Source: Rhizobium sp. SG_E_25_P2 | GTDB lineage: Bacteria > Pseudomonadota > Alphaproteobacteria > Rhizobiales > Rhizobiaceae | DNA: 64,000 nt | Direction: 5' to 3' | Assembly (NCBI RefSeq): GCF_029892285.1 | Contig: NZ_JARXVM010000007.1 | Coordinates: forward strand, 1 to 64,000 | Shown: positions 17,795-27,206 of the stretch, one piece after another | Layout: every line of letters starts with the position of its first letter | How positions within the stretch are numbered: the first letter of the stretch is position 1 | Program-made: the position numbers and the translations under genes | The notes under the pieces: generated by a model | The model's input: the letters and a program-made list of their open reading frames with translations, nothing else | The model's database searches: none | What the model was told of the DNA's origin: nothing

Positions 17795-18805
17795 TCACCG
17801 CGCATAATGCTCGCCAAACCACTCCACGAAACGCTTTACCCCTTCTTCCAGCTCGATTTCCGGCTTGAAGCCGGTCAGCGCCATGAGCAGATCGGGAGCG
17901 GCATAGGTGCGCGGCACGTCGCCCTGTTGCATCGGCAGCATGTTGCGGATCGCCGGCGTTCCCAACGCCGCCTCGACTGTCTCGACGAAGCGCATCAGTT
18001 CCACCGGCTGGCCGCCGCCGATATTGACCACGCGGAACGGCGCCTGCGGCGACAATGTGTCGATCACGCCCTCGACCGTCACGCGATTGTCTTCAGAGGG
18101 CGCGACATCCGTCAGCTTGACAATGGCTTCAATGAGATCGTCGATATAGGTGAAGTCGCGGCTCATCTGGCCTTCGCCATAGACATCGATGGGCTTTCCC
18201 TTGCGGATCGCATCCACGAACTTGAACAGCGCCATGTCGGGCCGGCCCCAGGGACCGTAAACCGTGAAGAAGCGGAAGGCGGTGGTCGGGATCTTGTGGA
18301 GATGCGCGTAGGAATGCGCCATCAGCTCCATGCTCTTCTTGGTCGCCGCATAGATGGTCATCGGCTCGTCGGCGCGGTCGGCTTCGGCAAAGGGGATCTT
18401 GTCATTGGAGCCATAGACCGACGAGGTCGAGGCCAGCATGAGATGTCGGGGCGAAATCTCGCGCGCCAGCTCCAGCACGTTGAACGAACCCGTCAGATTG
18501 CTGTCGACATAGGAGCGCGGATTTTCCAGACTGTAGCGCACGCCGGCCTGGGCGGCGAGATGGATGATGATCTCGGGTTCGGCGAGTTCGGCCGCGCGTT
18601 CAAGCGCCGTCATATCCTCCAGCATGCCGATGACGGGGGTGAAGGCGTTCGAGCGCGCCAGGATCGCGTGCCGCTCCTCCTTCATGGCCACATCGTAATA
18701 GGGCGTCATGCCATCGAAACCGACGACGAAATGCCCTTCATCCAACAGCCGCTTGGCCAGATGAAACCCGATGAAGCCGGCCGTCCCCGTGATGAGATAA
18801 CGCAT
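17795..18805 (-). CDS. lspL: UDP-glucuronate 4-epimerase
   Basis: A 336-residue extended SDR. It begins [20 protein letters not shown] (GxxGxxG), has the serine region STSSVYG and the catalytic pair Tyr152/Lys156 in YAATKKSME. The segments [12 protein letters not shown] and [20 protein letters not shown] are hallmarks of the LspL/CapI group, which interconverts UDP-GlcA and UDP-GalA. The start at 18805 has AAGGA seven bases upstream; the frame extends to 18862 without a better site. Together with ugd it predicts galacturonic acid in the polymer. The lspL name follows rhizobial usage and is by similarity. Confidence 0.9.
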   Translation of the reverse strand: MRYLITGTAGFIGFHLAKRLLDEGHFVVGFDGMTPYYDVAMKEERHAILARSNAFTPVIGMLEDMTALERAAELAEPEIIIHLAAQAGVRYSLENPRSYVDSNLTGSFNVLELAREISPRHLMLASTSSVYGSNDKIPFAEADRADEPMTIYAATKKSMELMAHSYAHLHKIPTTAFRFFTVYGPWGRPDMALFKFVDAIRKGKPIDVYGEGQMSRDFTYIDDLIEAIVKLTDVAPSEDNRVTVEGVIDTLSPQAPFRVVNIGGGQPVELMRFVETVEAALGTPAIRNMLPMQQGDVPRTYAAPDLLMALTGFKPEIELEEGVKRFVEWFGEHYAR

Positions 18806-19114
18806 TCGAAATCCTTCTCGCATTGACGAGCCTTCTGTGCGCGAACGAGGCGGCGATGTCAAAGCCGAGGGACGCGGGAGCTGGAGAATTCAATGTCATG
18901 CACACTATTTGCGATTTTTGTGACGGGGCCGCGCCTCCCCTCTGAAGAGCAAGCGGGGTCTCGACCGGAACAGCCACTTGCAGTTTGACGGATTCCATCG
19001 TTAGCTGCGACCTATCGTTGCATTTATCGATATTGTTCAGCTTCATCCGTTTCCACAGCCCTTGTTCCCGGCGAGACGCGCCGGCGTCAAAGCCACAATC
19101 GAGGTCGGCCGATC
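18806..19114. other. 309-bp divergent promoter region
   Basis: It separates the minus-strand epimerase gene from the plus-strand co-polymerase gene, so it should hold promoters for both. I see no strong consensus boxes and no gene. AT-rich patches lie at about 18895-18920 and 19005-19045. Confidence 0.5.
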
Positions 19115-21358
19115 ATGCAGCAGGCAGAACAACAGGCGCATGCTCATCCCGCCATGGAAACGGAGGAGGAACCGGAGCCGCTCTGGATGCTCTGGCTGGC
19201 CTGTCGCCGGCAATGGCGGCTGGCCGCCGCCGCGATGGTCGTCAGCCTGCTTGGCTGGCAGGTCCATCTGGCGATCGCCCCGCCCCTGTTCCAGTCCAGC
19301 GCCAGCATTCACGTCCTCGCCGAAGAGCCGGATTACTGGCGCAAGACGGCGGACGCCGGCTCCGCCCCGGGCCTCGACGAACGATTGGCCAGCCAGATGG
19401 AACTGATCAGATCCGGCGAGACGCTGCGACGAATGATCAAAGACGCCCGCCTCCTGACACAAGCGGACTTTGTCCAGGAACTCGCAGAGGAGCGCCCATC
19501 GGCGCTTGTCGAATGGATGCGGGCCGCGCTCGGGAGGACGACGCAGCATGATCCGGTCGCGGACGCTCTTTCCATCATCGAGACGCGGCTGACCGTCAAG
19601 CGCCTTGGCGACTCGTCCGTGTTGTCTGTCGGCTATCTCGCCCGCAGTCCGGAAACCGCGGCGGCGATGACCGAACGTCTGGTGCAAGCCTATTTCTCAG
19701 CGCGGCGCAGCGCCCAGGCCGAAACCGCGCGACGGGCCACAGCCTGGCTCTCAGGCAAGGTCGATGAGCTCCGCCGCCAGGCGCTTGCGGAAGACGCCAC
19801 CGTCGAAGCCTTCCGTCGGCAAAACGGCCTGCTTGCTATCGAAGGACGTTTGATCGGCGACCAGCGCCTGACGCAAATGACCGAGCAACTGGTTCTCGCT
19901 CAAGCAGAACTGGGCCAGGCCGAAGCGCGCAGCCGCAAGCTTGATTCCATTGTCGCCTCGGGCGACATGAACGCCGCCGTCGCCCAGAGCCTTCAAAGTC
20001 CGGTGATCGCCGATCTTCGGCAGCTTTATCTCGAAGCCTCGCGCCGGCGCGCCGAACTCGAGGCGAAATTCGGCTCTGATCATCAACAGGTTCGCCGGTT
20101 GAAAGGCGAAACCGAAGAATACCGGCGCCAGATGTTCGAGGAGTTGTCGCGGGTCGCGGACGCCTATCGCTCTGAGGCCGACATGGGGCGCAGCCGTGTC
20201 GAGGCGCTGAAAGCGGATATCCGCCAGGCCGGCATGGAGAAATCGGATCTCGACGTGGTCCAGGTCACCCTGCGCGATCTCGAACGCCGCGCCGATAACG
20301 CCCGCCGCCTCTATCTCGATCATTTCGCGCGGCTCGAGGACGCCCGCCAGCAGGAAAGCCTGCCGGAAATCTCCGCCTCGATCATATCGCCGCCGACGCT
20401 CCCGACCCAGCCTTCTTCCCCTCGGAAACTGCTGTCGCTGTTTGCTGCTCTCAGCCTCGGCCTCGGGCTGGGGCTTGCCGCAGCCGTGTTGCGGGATTTC
20501 TCGGACCGGACGATGCGCAGGCCGGACCAGCTGCGACGGACGAGCGGCGCGCCCGTGCTCGGCCTGATCCCCATGATCGAACGGTCAGCAGCTTTCCATC
20601 CAGATTTCACGGGCTTTCCACTCAGCCGGCCGGATGCGATCCGGATGACGGACCCGGTGGACCGGCTGGCCTTCGACAATCCTCGCTCCCGCATGACCGA
20701 TGTGATGAGGCGCGCCCTCGCCCATCATCCGCCGGCGAAGGAGGATCAGACCGCGCGCGTCATCGGCGTCATCTCCTGCGGAGCCGGAGAGGGCAAGACG
20801 ACCATCGCGGCCAATCTGGCAGGCCTGAACGCTGTCAAGGGCAGGCTCACGCTGCTTGTCGACGCCGATCGCGTCAATCCCGCAGCCTCGCGTCGCCTCG
20901 CCGGCCATGTGCTGGACGCTGTGACGAAACAGAGCCCGTCGCCGACGTCGTTCTTGCCGATAATGCGGCATCCCTCCGCGCCCCTGTCCCTCCTGGCTCA
21001 TCCAGGGCCTGTGATAAACGGGAAAGATCGCGATCGCGGCGCCGATCTCGATCTCGATATCGAGATCGACAGGGCGAAAAGCGAATTCGATCTGATCGTG
21101 ATCGACTTGCCGCCCTTTGCCGCAGGCCATGTCGCGGAGGAAGCGGCCCGGCAGGCCGACATCATACTTCTCGTCGTCGAATGGGGCCGGATCACGGAGG
21201 CGATGCTGTCTGAGGCCTTGCGCGGCGCGCCTTCGGTCGCGGCAAAGATCACTGGCGCGATGTTCAACAAAGTCAACTATGACAGGCTGACGCTCTACAT
21301 GGATAGCGCGGCGACCTCGGCCGGCTCGACGGCTGACAGCGGCTATTTTTCCAGTTGA
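19115..21358 (+). CDS. Wzz/Wzc-type polysaccharide co-polymerase with P-loop kinase-like domain
   Basis: A 747-residue protein of the GumC/ExoP group that controls polymer length. A cytoplasmic start is followed by one membrane segment (about 35-55), a long periplasmic coiled-coil Wzz part (about 60-420, ending with the ISPPTLPTQPSSPRKLL proline motif), a second membrane segment (about 430-450), and a cytoplasmic ATPase domain: Walker A CGAGEGKTT, Walker A' LLVDADR and Walker B FDLIVIDLPPF. The stretch between A' and B is short, and the C-terminus (NYDRLTLYMD...SGYFSS) has only three tyrosines instead of the dense tyrosine cluster of classical BY-kinases, so autophosphorylation is uncertain. 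ATG follows GAGG ten bases upstream. Last gene of the polysaccharide locus. Confidence 0.88.
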   Translation: MQQAEQQAHAHPAMETEEEPEPLWMLWLACRRQWRLAAAAMVVSLLGWQVHLAIAPPLFQSSASIHVLAEEPDYWRKTADAGSAPGLDERLASQMELIRSGETLRRMIKDARLLTQADFVQELAEERPSALVEWMRAALGRTTQHDPVADALSIIETRLTVKRLGDSSVLSVGYLARSPETAAAMTERLVQAYFSARRSAQAETARRATAWLSGKVDELRRQALAEDATVEAFRRQNGLLAIEGRLIGDQRLTQMTEQLVLAQAELGQAEARSRKLDSIVASGDMNAAVAQSLQSPVIADLRQLYLEASRRRAELEAKFGSDHQQVRRLKGETEEYRRQMFEELSRVADAYRSEADMGRSRVEALKADIRQAGMEKSDLDVVQVTLRDLERRADNARRLYLDHFARLEDARQQESLPEISASIISPPTLPTQPSSPRKLLSLFAALSLGLGLGLAAAVLRDFSDRTMRRPDQLRRTSGAPVLGLIPMIERSAAFHPDFTGFPLSRPDAIRMTDPVDRLAFDNPRSRMTDVMRRALAHHPPAKEDQTARVIGVISCGAGEGKTTIAANLAGLNAVKGRLTLLVDADRVNPAASRRLAGHVLDAVTKQSPSPTSFLPIMRHPSAPLSLLAHPGPVINGKDRDRGADLDLDIEIDRAKSEFDLIVIDLPPFAAGHVAEEAARQADIILLVVEWGRITEAMLSEALRGAPSVAAKITGAMFNKVNYDRLTLYMDSAATSAGSTADSGYFSS

Positions 21359-21373
21359 TCAGAAAAGCAAGGC

Positions 21374-21610
21374 TCAGGCGAACGGAATGGCGGCGTCGAG
21401 ATGGGCGGCCACGAAGGCTTCGCGCGCCTTGCCTGCCTTTTCCGGCGCAGCCAGCGCGGAGCGGCAAATATCGCGGGCGTGGCGATAGAACCGTCCCTTG
21501 CCGCCGCGCCAATCATCGAGGCATTCAAGCGCCTGCAATGGGCCGTGCACGGTGCGATAGCCGCGCCCGGTGGCGACCTTGACCGGCTTCGTCCAGAAAA
21601 TCTCGGCCAT
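21374..21610 (-). CDS. DUF982 domain protein
   Basis: A 78-residue protein fitting DUF982: a start FWTKPVKVATGRGYRTVHGP, then ALECLDDWRGGKGRFYRHARDICRSAL and a C-terminal helix ending AREAFVAAHLDAAIPF. The family is small, largely restricted to Rhizobiales and of unknown function. The ATG at 21610 has AGGAGG at ideal spacing. Convergent with the co-polymerase gene, only 15 bp apart. Confidence 0.85.
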   Translation of the reverse strand: MAEIFWTKPVKVATGRGYRTVHGPLQALECLDDWRGGKGRFYRHARDICRSALAAPEKAGKAREAFVAAHLDAAIPFA

Positions 21611-21753
21611 CAAAACCTCCTGATCGGCAAACGCAGGTCCGCGCCAGTCGCGCGACCTTCGGCTTCAACAACGATGTCGGGAGAGTTCGGTTCCGCGAGG
21701 CGCGCATGGCCCGCGATGTCAGCGGGCCAAGACGGCCCGGCAGGCGTCGGGCG

Positions 21754-21867
21754 TCAGTTGCAGAGCGTCAGCGTGCAGGCGCTGGCTTCGCGGGTGGTGA
21801 GTTCCAGGGCGGACGCGCCGAAGGTGGTGGCGACGAGGGCGAACAGGATGAAATAGATGATCTTCAT
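21754..21867 (-). CDS. Predicted 37-residue exported or membrane peptide
   Basis: A short frame translating to a product that starts MKIIYFILFALVATTFGASA and continues to a polar tail with two cysteines (ACTLTLCN). The first half is a good signal-peptide-like hydrophobic helix ending in ASA. The ribosome binding site is weak (GAAAGCCG). It belongs to no family I recognise. The case for it being real is the similar short gene immediately upstream on the same strand. Confidence 0.4.
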   Translation of the reverse strand: MKIIYFILFALVATTFGASALELTTREASACTLTLCN

Positions 21868-21879
21868 GGCAGGCGGCTT

Positions 21880-21999
21880 TCAACGGACGGCTTGGATTGC
21901 GGCGACGCGCGCCGCGCTGTGTTCAGTGGCGCTGATGACGGACGCGCATGTCGAAAATGTGACGAGCCCGAGCAGCAAAAAGGCGAACAGCTTCAACAT
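21880..21999 (-). CDS. Predicted 39-residue exported or membrane peptide
   Basis: Starts MLKLFAFLLLGLVTFSTCAS, a hydrophobic signal-type helix with a possible lipobox-like cysteine (FSTCAS), then a short polar tail ending AAIQAVR. The ATG has GAGGTG seven bases upstream, a good site. Twelve bases separate its stop from the start of the second small frame, so the two may form a bicistron. No family recognised. Confidence 0.45.
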   Translation of the reverse strand: MLKLFAFLLLGLVTFSTCASVISATEHSAARVAAIQAVR

Positions 22000-22131
22000 G
22001 GTTAACACCTCGTAAATCCATCGTGACAGCGACGTTTTTGCCACGATCTGAAGAGGCGCGCTGTCACCTGGGTGACATGAAAAAGGCCGGCATGGCGGCC
22101 GGCCTTTCCGCAGGGTCAGAAGGCGCGGCGC

Positions 22132-23169
22132 TCACGCCCAGTCCATCACCACCTTGCCGGAATTGCCCGAGCGCATGGCTTCGAAACCGTCGCGGAACTC
22201 GTCGATCCCGATGCGATGGGTGATGATCTGGCTGAGATCGAGGCCGCCCTGGACGAAGGCGATCATCTTGTACCAGGTTTCGAACATTTCCCGGCCATAG
22301 ATGCCCTTGAGCGTCAGCATCTTGAAAATCACTTTGTTCCAGTCGATGCCGAAGCCTTCGGGCGCGATGCCCAGGATGGCGATCTTGCCGCCATTGTTCA
22401 TCGTGTCGATCATCGAGCGGAAGGCGGGCGGCGCGCCCGACATTTCCAGGCCGACATCGAAGCCTTCCTTCATGCCGATCTCGCGCATAACCTCTTTCAG
22501 ATCCTGACGGGAAGCGTCGACGACGTAATCGACGCCGCATTTCTGCGCGAGTTCGAGCCGGACGGGGTTGATGTCGGTGATGACGACCTTGCGCGCGCCC
22601 GATCGCTTGGCGACCATGGCGCCCATGATGCCGATGGGACCGGCGCCGGTGACCAGCACATCCTCGCCGACGAGATCGAAGGACAGCGCCGTATGCACGG
22701 CATTGCCGAACGGGTCGAAAATGGCCGCCACTTCATCGGGCACGTCGTCGGGGATCGGCACGACATTGTATTCGGGAATGCAGACATATTCGCCGAACGA
22801 GCCGGGACGGTTGACGCCGACGCCCAGCGTATTGCGGCACAGATGTCCGCGGCCGGCGCGGCAATTGCGGCATTTGCCGCAGACGATATGACCCTCGCCC
22901 GACACGCGCTCGCCGACCTTGTATTTGGTCACTGACGAGCCGATCTCGGCGATCTCGCCGACGAATTCATGTCCCACCACCATCGGCACGGGAATAGTTT
23001 TCTCGGCCCATTGGTCCCAGTTCCAGATATGCACATCGGTGCCGCAGATCGCCGATTTCTTGACCCGGATAAGCACGTCGTTCGGGCCCGGCTCGGGAAC
23101 CGGCACATGCTCCATCCACAGCCCCATCTCGGGCTTGGCCTTCACCAGCGCGCGCATCATGTTGGACAT
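22132..23169 (-). CDS. tdh: L-threonine 3-dehydrogenase
   Basis: A 345-residue zinc-dependent medium-chain dehydrogenase oxidising L-threonine to 2-amino-3-oxobutanoate with NAD+. Catalytic zinc site: Cys42 ([11 protein letters not shown]) and His67-Glu68 (VGHEFVGE). Structural zinc: Cys97, Cys100, Cys103 and Cys111. NAD site: [13 protein letters not shown]. Length and the HIWNWDQWA segment are diagnostic for Tdh. Start at 23169 with GAGGAA upstream. It lies downstream of kbl on the same strand, 210 bp apart, with a large inverted repeat in the gap. Confidence 0.96.
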   Translation of the reverse strand: MSNMMRALVKAKPEMGLWMEHVPVPEPGPNDVLIRVKKSAICGTDVHIWNWDQWAEKTIPVPMVVGHEFVGEIAEIGSSVTKYKVGERVSGEGHIVCGKCRNCRAGRGHLCRNTLGVGVNRPGSFGEYVCIPEYNVVPIPDDVPDEVAAIFDPFGNAVHTALSFDLVGEDVLVTGAGPIGIMGAMVAKRSGARKVVITDINPVRLELAQKCGVDYVVDASRQDLKEVMREIGMKEGFDVGLEMSGAPPAFRSMIDTMNNGGKIAILGIAPEGFGIDWNKVIFKMLTLKGIYGREMFETWYKMIAFVQGGLDLSQIITHRIGIDEFRDGFEAMRSGNSGKVVMDWA

Positions 23170-23206
23170 TGGTTTTTCCTCATATCAGCTGTCTCATATT
23201 TAGAGG

Positions 23207-23360
23207 CCCCTCCCGGCCTGCCGGCCACCCTCCCCACAAGGGGGAGGGAGACTCGCCGCCTGCCCCCTGCCCACTCCACCAACAGCGAACCGCGGGAATG
23301 AACGGGCGCCGCCTGCTTCCCTCCCCCCTGTGGGGAGGGTGGCCGGCAGGCCGGGAGGGG
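23207..23360. repeat. Large imperfect inverted repeat between kbl and tdh
   Basis: Arm 1 (23207-23250) begins CCCCTCCCGGCCTGCCGGCC; arm 2 (23316-23360) is its near-exact reverse complement, about 44 bp each with only one or two differences, separated by about 65 bp. Each arm also holds smaller palindromes (GGCCTGCCGGCC-type). It looks like the palindromic intergenic elements known in rhizobial genomes. In mRNA it would form a long hairpin between the two cistrons. Confidence 0.85.
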
Positions 23361-23379
23361 AAGCCCCCAGTCACAACCC

Positions 23380-24567
23380 TCAGATCACGCCCAATTCCCT
23401 GCCCACCTCGGCGAACACCGAAATCGCCTTCTCGACATCGGCGCGGCTATGCGCCGCCGACATCTGGGTGCGGATGCGGGCCTGGCCGCGCGGCACCACC
23501 GGGAAGGCGAAGCCGACGACATAGACGCCCTTCTCCAGCATGCGCGCCGCCATTTCCTGCGCCAGCGTCGCCTCGCCCAGCATCACCGGAATGATCGGAT
23601 GCCCCTCGCCGGCGAGCGTAAAGCCGAGCTTGGTCATCTCCGAGCGGAACAGCGCGGCATTGTCATAGAGCCGGGCGCGCAACGCGTCGCCGCCCTCGAT
23701 GATGTCGAAGACTTTGAGCGACGCTGCTGCGATGACAGGCGCGAGCGTGTTGGAAAACAGATAGGGCCGCGAGCGCTGCCTGAGCCAATCGACCATCTCG
23801 GCCTTGCCGGACGTATAGCCGCCGGAAGCGCCGCCCAGCGCCTTGCCGAGCGTGCCGGTGATGATGTCCACCCTGCCCTCGACGCCGCAATGTTCGGCGG
23901 AGCCCCGACCATGCTGGCCGACGAAGCCGACGGCGTGGCTGTCATCCACCATCACCATCGCGCCGTATTGTTCGGCGAGATCGCAGACGCCGCCGAGATT
24001 GGCGATGATGCCGTCCATCGAGAAGACGCCGTCGGTGGCGATCAGCTTGAAGCGGCTGCCCTCGGCCTTCTTCAGCTCTTCTTCAAGCGCCGCCATGTCA
24101 TTGTTGGCGTAGCGGAAACGCTTGGCCTTGGAGAGCCTGACGCCGTCGATGATCGAGGCGTGATTGAGCGCATCGGAGATAATCGCATCCTCTTCGCCGA
24201 GCAGCGTTTCGAACAACCCGCCATTGGCGTCGAAGCAGGAGGAATAGAGGATCGTGTCTTCCATGCCGAGGAAGCTGGAAATCCGCGCCTCCAACTGTTT
24301 GTGCTCTTCCTGCGTGCCGCAGATGAAGCGTACCGAGGCCATGCCGTAGCCGTAGCGATCGAGCGCCTGTTTGGCGGATTCCGTGATCTCGTCATTATCG
24401 GCGAGGCCGAGATAATTATTGGCGCAGAAGTTGAGCACATGCGCGCCGGAGGCGACTTCGATTTCGCCCGATTGCTTGGAGGTGATCACCCGCTCGGCCT
24501 TGTAGAGACCGGAGGTCTTCAGCCCATCAAGCTCGGTTCTGAGATGGTCGAGAAAGGCCGTCGTCAT
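23380..24567 (-). CDS. kbl: Glycine C-acetyltransferase (2-amino-3-ketobutyrate CoA ligase)
   Basis: A 395-residue PLP enzyme of the alpha-oxoamine synthase family. Visible are [12 protein letters not shown], the [15 protein letters not shown] loop, the [13 protein letters not shown] strand with the PLP-contacting Asp/His, and the PLP lysine Lys242 in [17 protein letters not shown]. It cleaves 2-amino-3-oxobutanoate from Tdh with CoA to glycine and acetyl-CoA. The ATG at 24567 has GGAG eight bases upstream. First gene of the kbl-tdh pair. Confidence 0.96.
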   Translation of the reverse strand: MTTAFLDHLRTELDGLKTSGLYKAERVITSKQSGEIEVASGAHVLNFCANNYLGLADNDEITESAKQALDRYGYGMASVRFICGTQEEHKQLEARISSFLGMEDTILYSSCFDANGGLFETLLGEEDAIISDALNHASIIDGVRLSKAKRFRYANNDMAALEEELKKAEGSRFKLIATDGVFSMDGIIANLGGVCDLAEQYGAMVMVDDSHAVGFVGQHGRGSAEHCGVEGRVDIITGTLGKALGGASGGYTSGKAEMVDWLRQRSRPYLFSNTLAPVIAAASLKVFDIIEGGDALRARLYDNAALFRSEMTKLGFTLAGEGHPIIPVMLGEATLAQEMAARMLEKGVYVVGFAFPVVPRGQARIRTQMSAAHSRADVEKAISVFAEVGRELGVI

Positions 24568-24715
24568 GCTTGTATCTCCGCGCTGCAACCGATGAAACGG
24601 TGATAGCATGCTTCATCGCGGCGTACAGCGGAGGGCGCGGCGAAATCGCGCCGCAGACGGAACAGGGGCTTTCCCCTGCGCGACGCGGAGCCTGCGCCGC
24701 GTCAAGGCTGAGGGA

Positions 24716-25951
24716 TCAGCGATCGGCGCGGAACGGCGCGGCCTCGACCGGCGGCTTGGCGCCCTCGATCATCGCGCCGAGCAGCTGCGCGGAGGCCGGG
24801 CCGAGCGTAAAGCCCTGATGGCCATGGCCGAAATTGAGCCAGAGATTGCGATGCCGGGGCGCTGGCCCGATCACCGGCAGCATGTCGGGCATGCAGGGCC
24901 GCGTGCCGGACCAGGGCGTGTCCTCGACGCGGGTCCCGAGCGCCATCAATTTGCCCGCCGCTCTCTCTGCCCGCTCGAGCTGGCGATAGACAGGCGGCTT
25001 GCCCGGCAGCGTCAGATGCGCGCCGGTGGTGATGCGCGTGCCGGCCTGCATGGGGGCGAGCACATAGCCGTTTTCGGTGTCCATCGTGGTGTGGCCGAGC
25101 GGGCGCGGCGAGGCGTAATGGGCGTGATAGCCGCGCTTCAGCACCATCGGAAAATTTAGGCCCAAAGGCTTCAGCGCGCCACTGGCCCAGACGCCGAGCG
25201 CGATCACCACATGCCGCGCATTGAGAAGACCCGCGCTGGTGCGCACCAGCCATTCCTCGCCCGACACGCTCTGGCGCAACTCCTCCACCGATGCCTCGAC
25301 AAAAGTCCCGCCTTCGCGTGCAAACAGCGCCGCATAGGCGGAGACGAGATCGCCCGGGCTCGCCACCGTCCAGGGCTCCACCCAATGGATGGAGCCGGCG
25401 CCGGCGGACGTCAGCCCCGGCTCCTCGGCGAGCGTCTCGTCGGTCGTCAGCGCCCGGAATTTCGTGCCGAAGGCGGCGCGGATCTCCTCGGCCTTGCGCA
25501 GGCCTTCCTCGAATTTTGCAGCTGACCGATAGAGCGTGCGATAGCCGGAGCGCTGGATGAGATTGTCCGCGCCGGCCCGCCGGATCAGCTGATCATGCGT
25601 GCCGGCCGCCTGGGCGATCAGGCTGGCATAGGATGTCGAGATGGCGCGATGGCGGCCCTTTTCGGAATGCCACCAATAGCGCAATAGCGGCCCGAGATGG
25701 CCGGGCAATTCGCGCATGGCGTAGACCACGTCATTGCTGCGGCCAGTGGCGATATCGAACAGTTCGCGAATGCCGCGCGGCATGGCGTAGGGCTCGACCG
25801 ATTCCGACTGGATGATGCCGGCATTGCCGAAACTCGTCTCGCGCCCCGGCGGCCGGCGATCCACCAGCGTCACCTTGAAGCCGCGATCCTGAAGGTCGAG
25901 CGCGGTGGCCACGCCCACCATGCCCGCGCCAAGTACGATTGCCGTTTTCAT
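24716..25951 (-). CDS. D-amino-acid dehydrogenase-like FAD oxidoreductase
   Basis: A 411-residue DAO-superfamily flavoprotein. N-terminal FAD-binding motif AIVLGAGMVGVATALDLQDRG is followed by LVDRRPPGRETSFGNAGIIQ, closely matching DadA proteins (GxETSxxNAG). The C-terminal part has TRPCMPDMLPVIGPA and LNFGHGHQGFTLGPAS, which close the FAD site. DadA-type enzymes oxidise D-amino acids at the membrane to 2-oxo acids, passing electrons to quinone. Substrate is not certain because related subgroups act on other amines. Start has AGGGG about 9 bases upstream. Confidence 0.85.
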   Translation of the reverse strand: MKTAIVLGAGMVGVATALDLQDRGFKVTLVDRRPPGRETSFGNAGIIQSESVEPYAMPRGIRELFDIATGRSNDVVYAMRELPGHLGPLLRYWWHSEKGRHRAISTSYASLIAQAAGTHDQLIRRAGADNLIQRSGYRTLYRSAAKFEEGLRKAEEIRAAFGTKFRALTTDETLAEEPGLTSAGAGSIHWVEPWTVASPGDLVSAYAALFAREGGTFVEASVEELRQSVSGEEWLVRTSAGLLNARHVVIALGVWASGALKPLGLNFPMVLKRGYHAHYASPRPLGHTTMDTENGYVLAPMQAGTRITTGAHLTLPGKPPVYRQLERAERAAGKLMALGTRVEDTPWSGTRPCMPDMLPVIGPAPRHRNLWLNFGHGHQGFTLGPASAQLLGAMIEGAKPPVEAAPFRADR

Positions 25952-26147
25952 GCTGAATCACCCCTGAATGACGAGGCGCAAAAAACGCCATTCGGAGGGG
26001 GAGGTCAATGAGAGCAGACAAACGGCGAGAGACGACCAGGTACAACCCTATATCAATGCAACCTAATAAATATCACCCTTGCTTGCAGGATGCAGCAAAT
26101 CACCTTACGCCTCTGATCGGGGCATTCATGCAAGCAAGGAGCGTAGG

Positions 26148-27188
26148 ATGGCGCAAAGAGTGGGGACTTTGGGCGATGACGAGAGCATCATCGGTTCAAA
26201 TCTCGATGACCGGATGGCGGGCCTAAGCGGCCGGGATATGCTCGATGGGAACGATGGAGACGATCTGATCAGCGGCGGCTCCGGACGCGATTTTATCTAC
26301 GGGAACAATGGCTCAGACACGATCCTCGGCGATGCTGGCAACGATGTCATTTATGGCGAAGGCTCGAGCGAGACATTCCGGCTGAAGTCGTCCCAAACAC
26401 ATGACGACTGGATTTCGGCTGGCTCCGGCAATGACCGGGTCTATGGCGGGATCGGCAGTGACACCTTGTTCGGTCGCATCGGCAACGACATAATCTGGGG
26501 CGAAGACGACGACGACAAGCTGTATGGCGGGAATGGCGATGACCGACTGTTGGGCGGCGTCGGCAGCGATACGATCTATGGCGATAACGGACGTGACGAA
26601 CTGCGCGGTAGTGAGGGCGCAGACATGGCGCTGGGCGGCCTCGGTCGAGATAAGCTCATAGGCGGAGACGGCAATGATAGCCTCTATGGCGACGCTGGAA
26701 ATGACCAACTTAGCGGTGACGGAGATAATGACTATCTCGATGGCGGCGACGGCGACGACGGCCTGAGCGGGGGGCAAGGAAAGGACACGCTCCTAGGCGG
26801 CGCGGGAGACGACATTTCTTCCGGCGGAACTAACAATGACTTCTATGTTGATTATCTTGGCGACAATTACTTTGCCGACTATGGAGGCGGCAACGATCGC
26901 TTTGCCTTTGGCGATACGAGCAACACCATGATCAACGATCTTCGGGGCACGGATACCTTCAGTTTTCATGACCTGACAATCCAAGAGATCAATTTTACTC
27001 GGAAAAACCAAGACTTGATCATCAGTTACGCACACACAGACAACACAACAGAAGTTGTGGATTTCTTCGACGGCGGCTACATCGAAAAGTCCAGCATTTC
27101 CATCGACGGCACACGCAAAACCCTGTCGAACGACGACCTCCTCGATCTCGCTAACAACAAATCCATCGAAGCCGCCGATCTCTGGTAA
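26148..27188 (+). CDS. RTX calcium-binding repeat protein ending ADLW
   Basis: A 346-residue acidic protein almost wholly made of RTX nonapeptides (GGxGxDxLx-type) from about residue 25 to 250, such as LYGDAGNDQLSGDGDNDYLDG. A non-repeat tail (about 255-346) follows with LRGTDTFSFHDL and DLLDLANNKSIEAADLW. No Sec signal, so type I secretion is expected. No enzymatic domain is visible. The ATG at 26148 has AAGGAG upstream; the longer frame from 26079 has no RBS. It is 18 bp upstream of a second RTX gene with the same last residues, and the two are probably one operon. Confidence 0.82.
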   Translation: MAQRVGTLGDDESIIGSNLDDRMAGLSGRDMLDGNDGDDLISGGSGRDFIYGNNGSDTILGDAGNDVIYGEGSSETFRLKSSQTHDDWISAGSGNDRVYGGIGSDTLFGRIGNDIIWGEDDDDKLYGGNGDDRLLGGVGSDTIYGDNGRDELRGSEGADMALGGLGRDKLIGGDGNDSLYGDAGNDQLSGDGDNDYLDGGDGDDGLSGGQGKDTLLGGAGDDISSGGTNNDFYVDYLGDNYFADYGGGNDRFAFGDTSNTMINDLRGTDTFSFHDLTIQEINFTRKNQDLIISYAHTDNTTEVVDFFDGGYIEKSSISIDGTRKTLSNDDLLDLANNKSIEAADLW

Positions 27189-27206
27189 GCCGAGAAAGAT
27201 AGAGAC

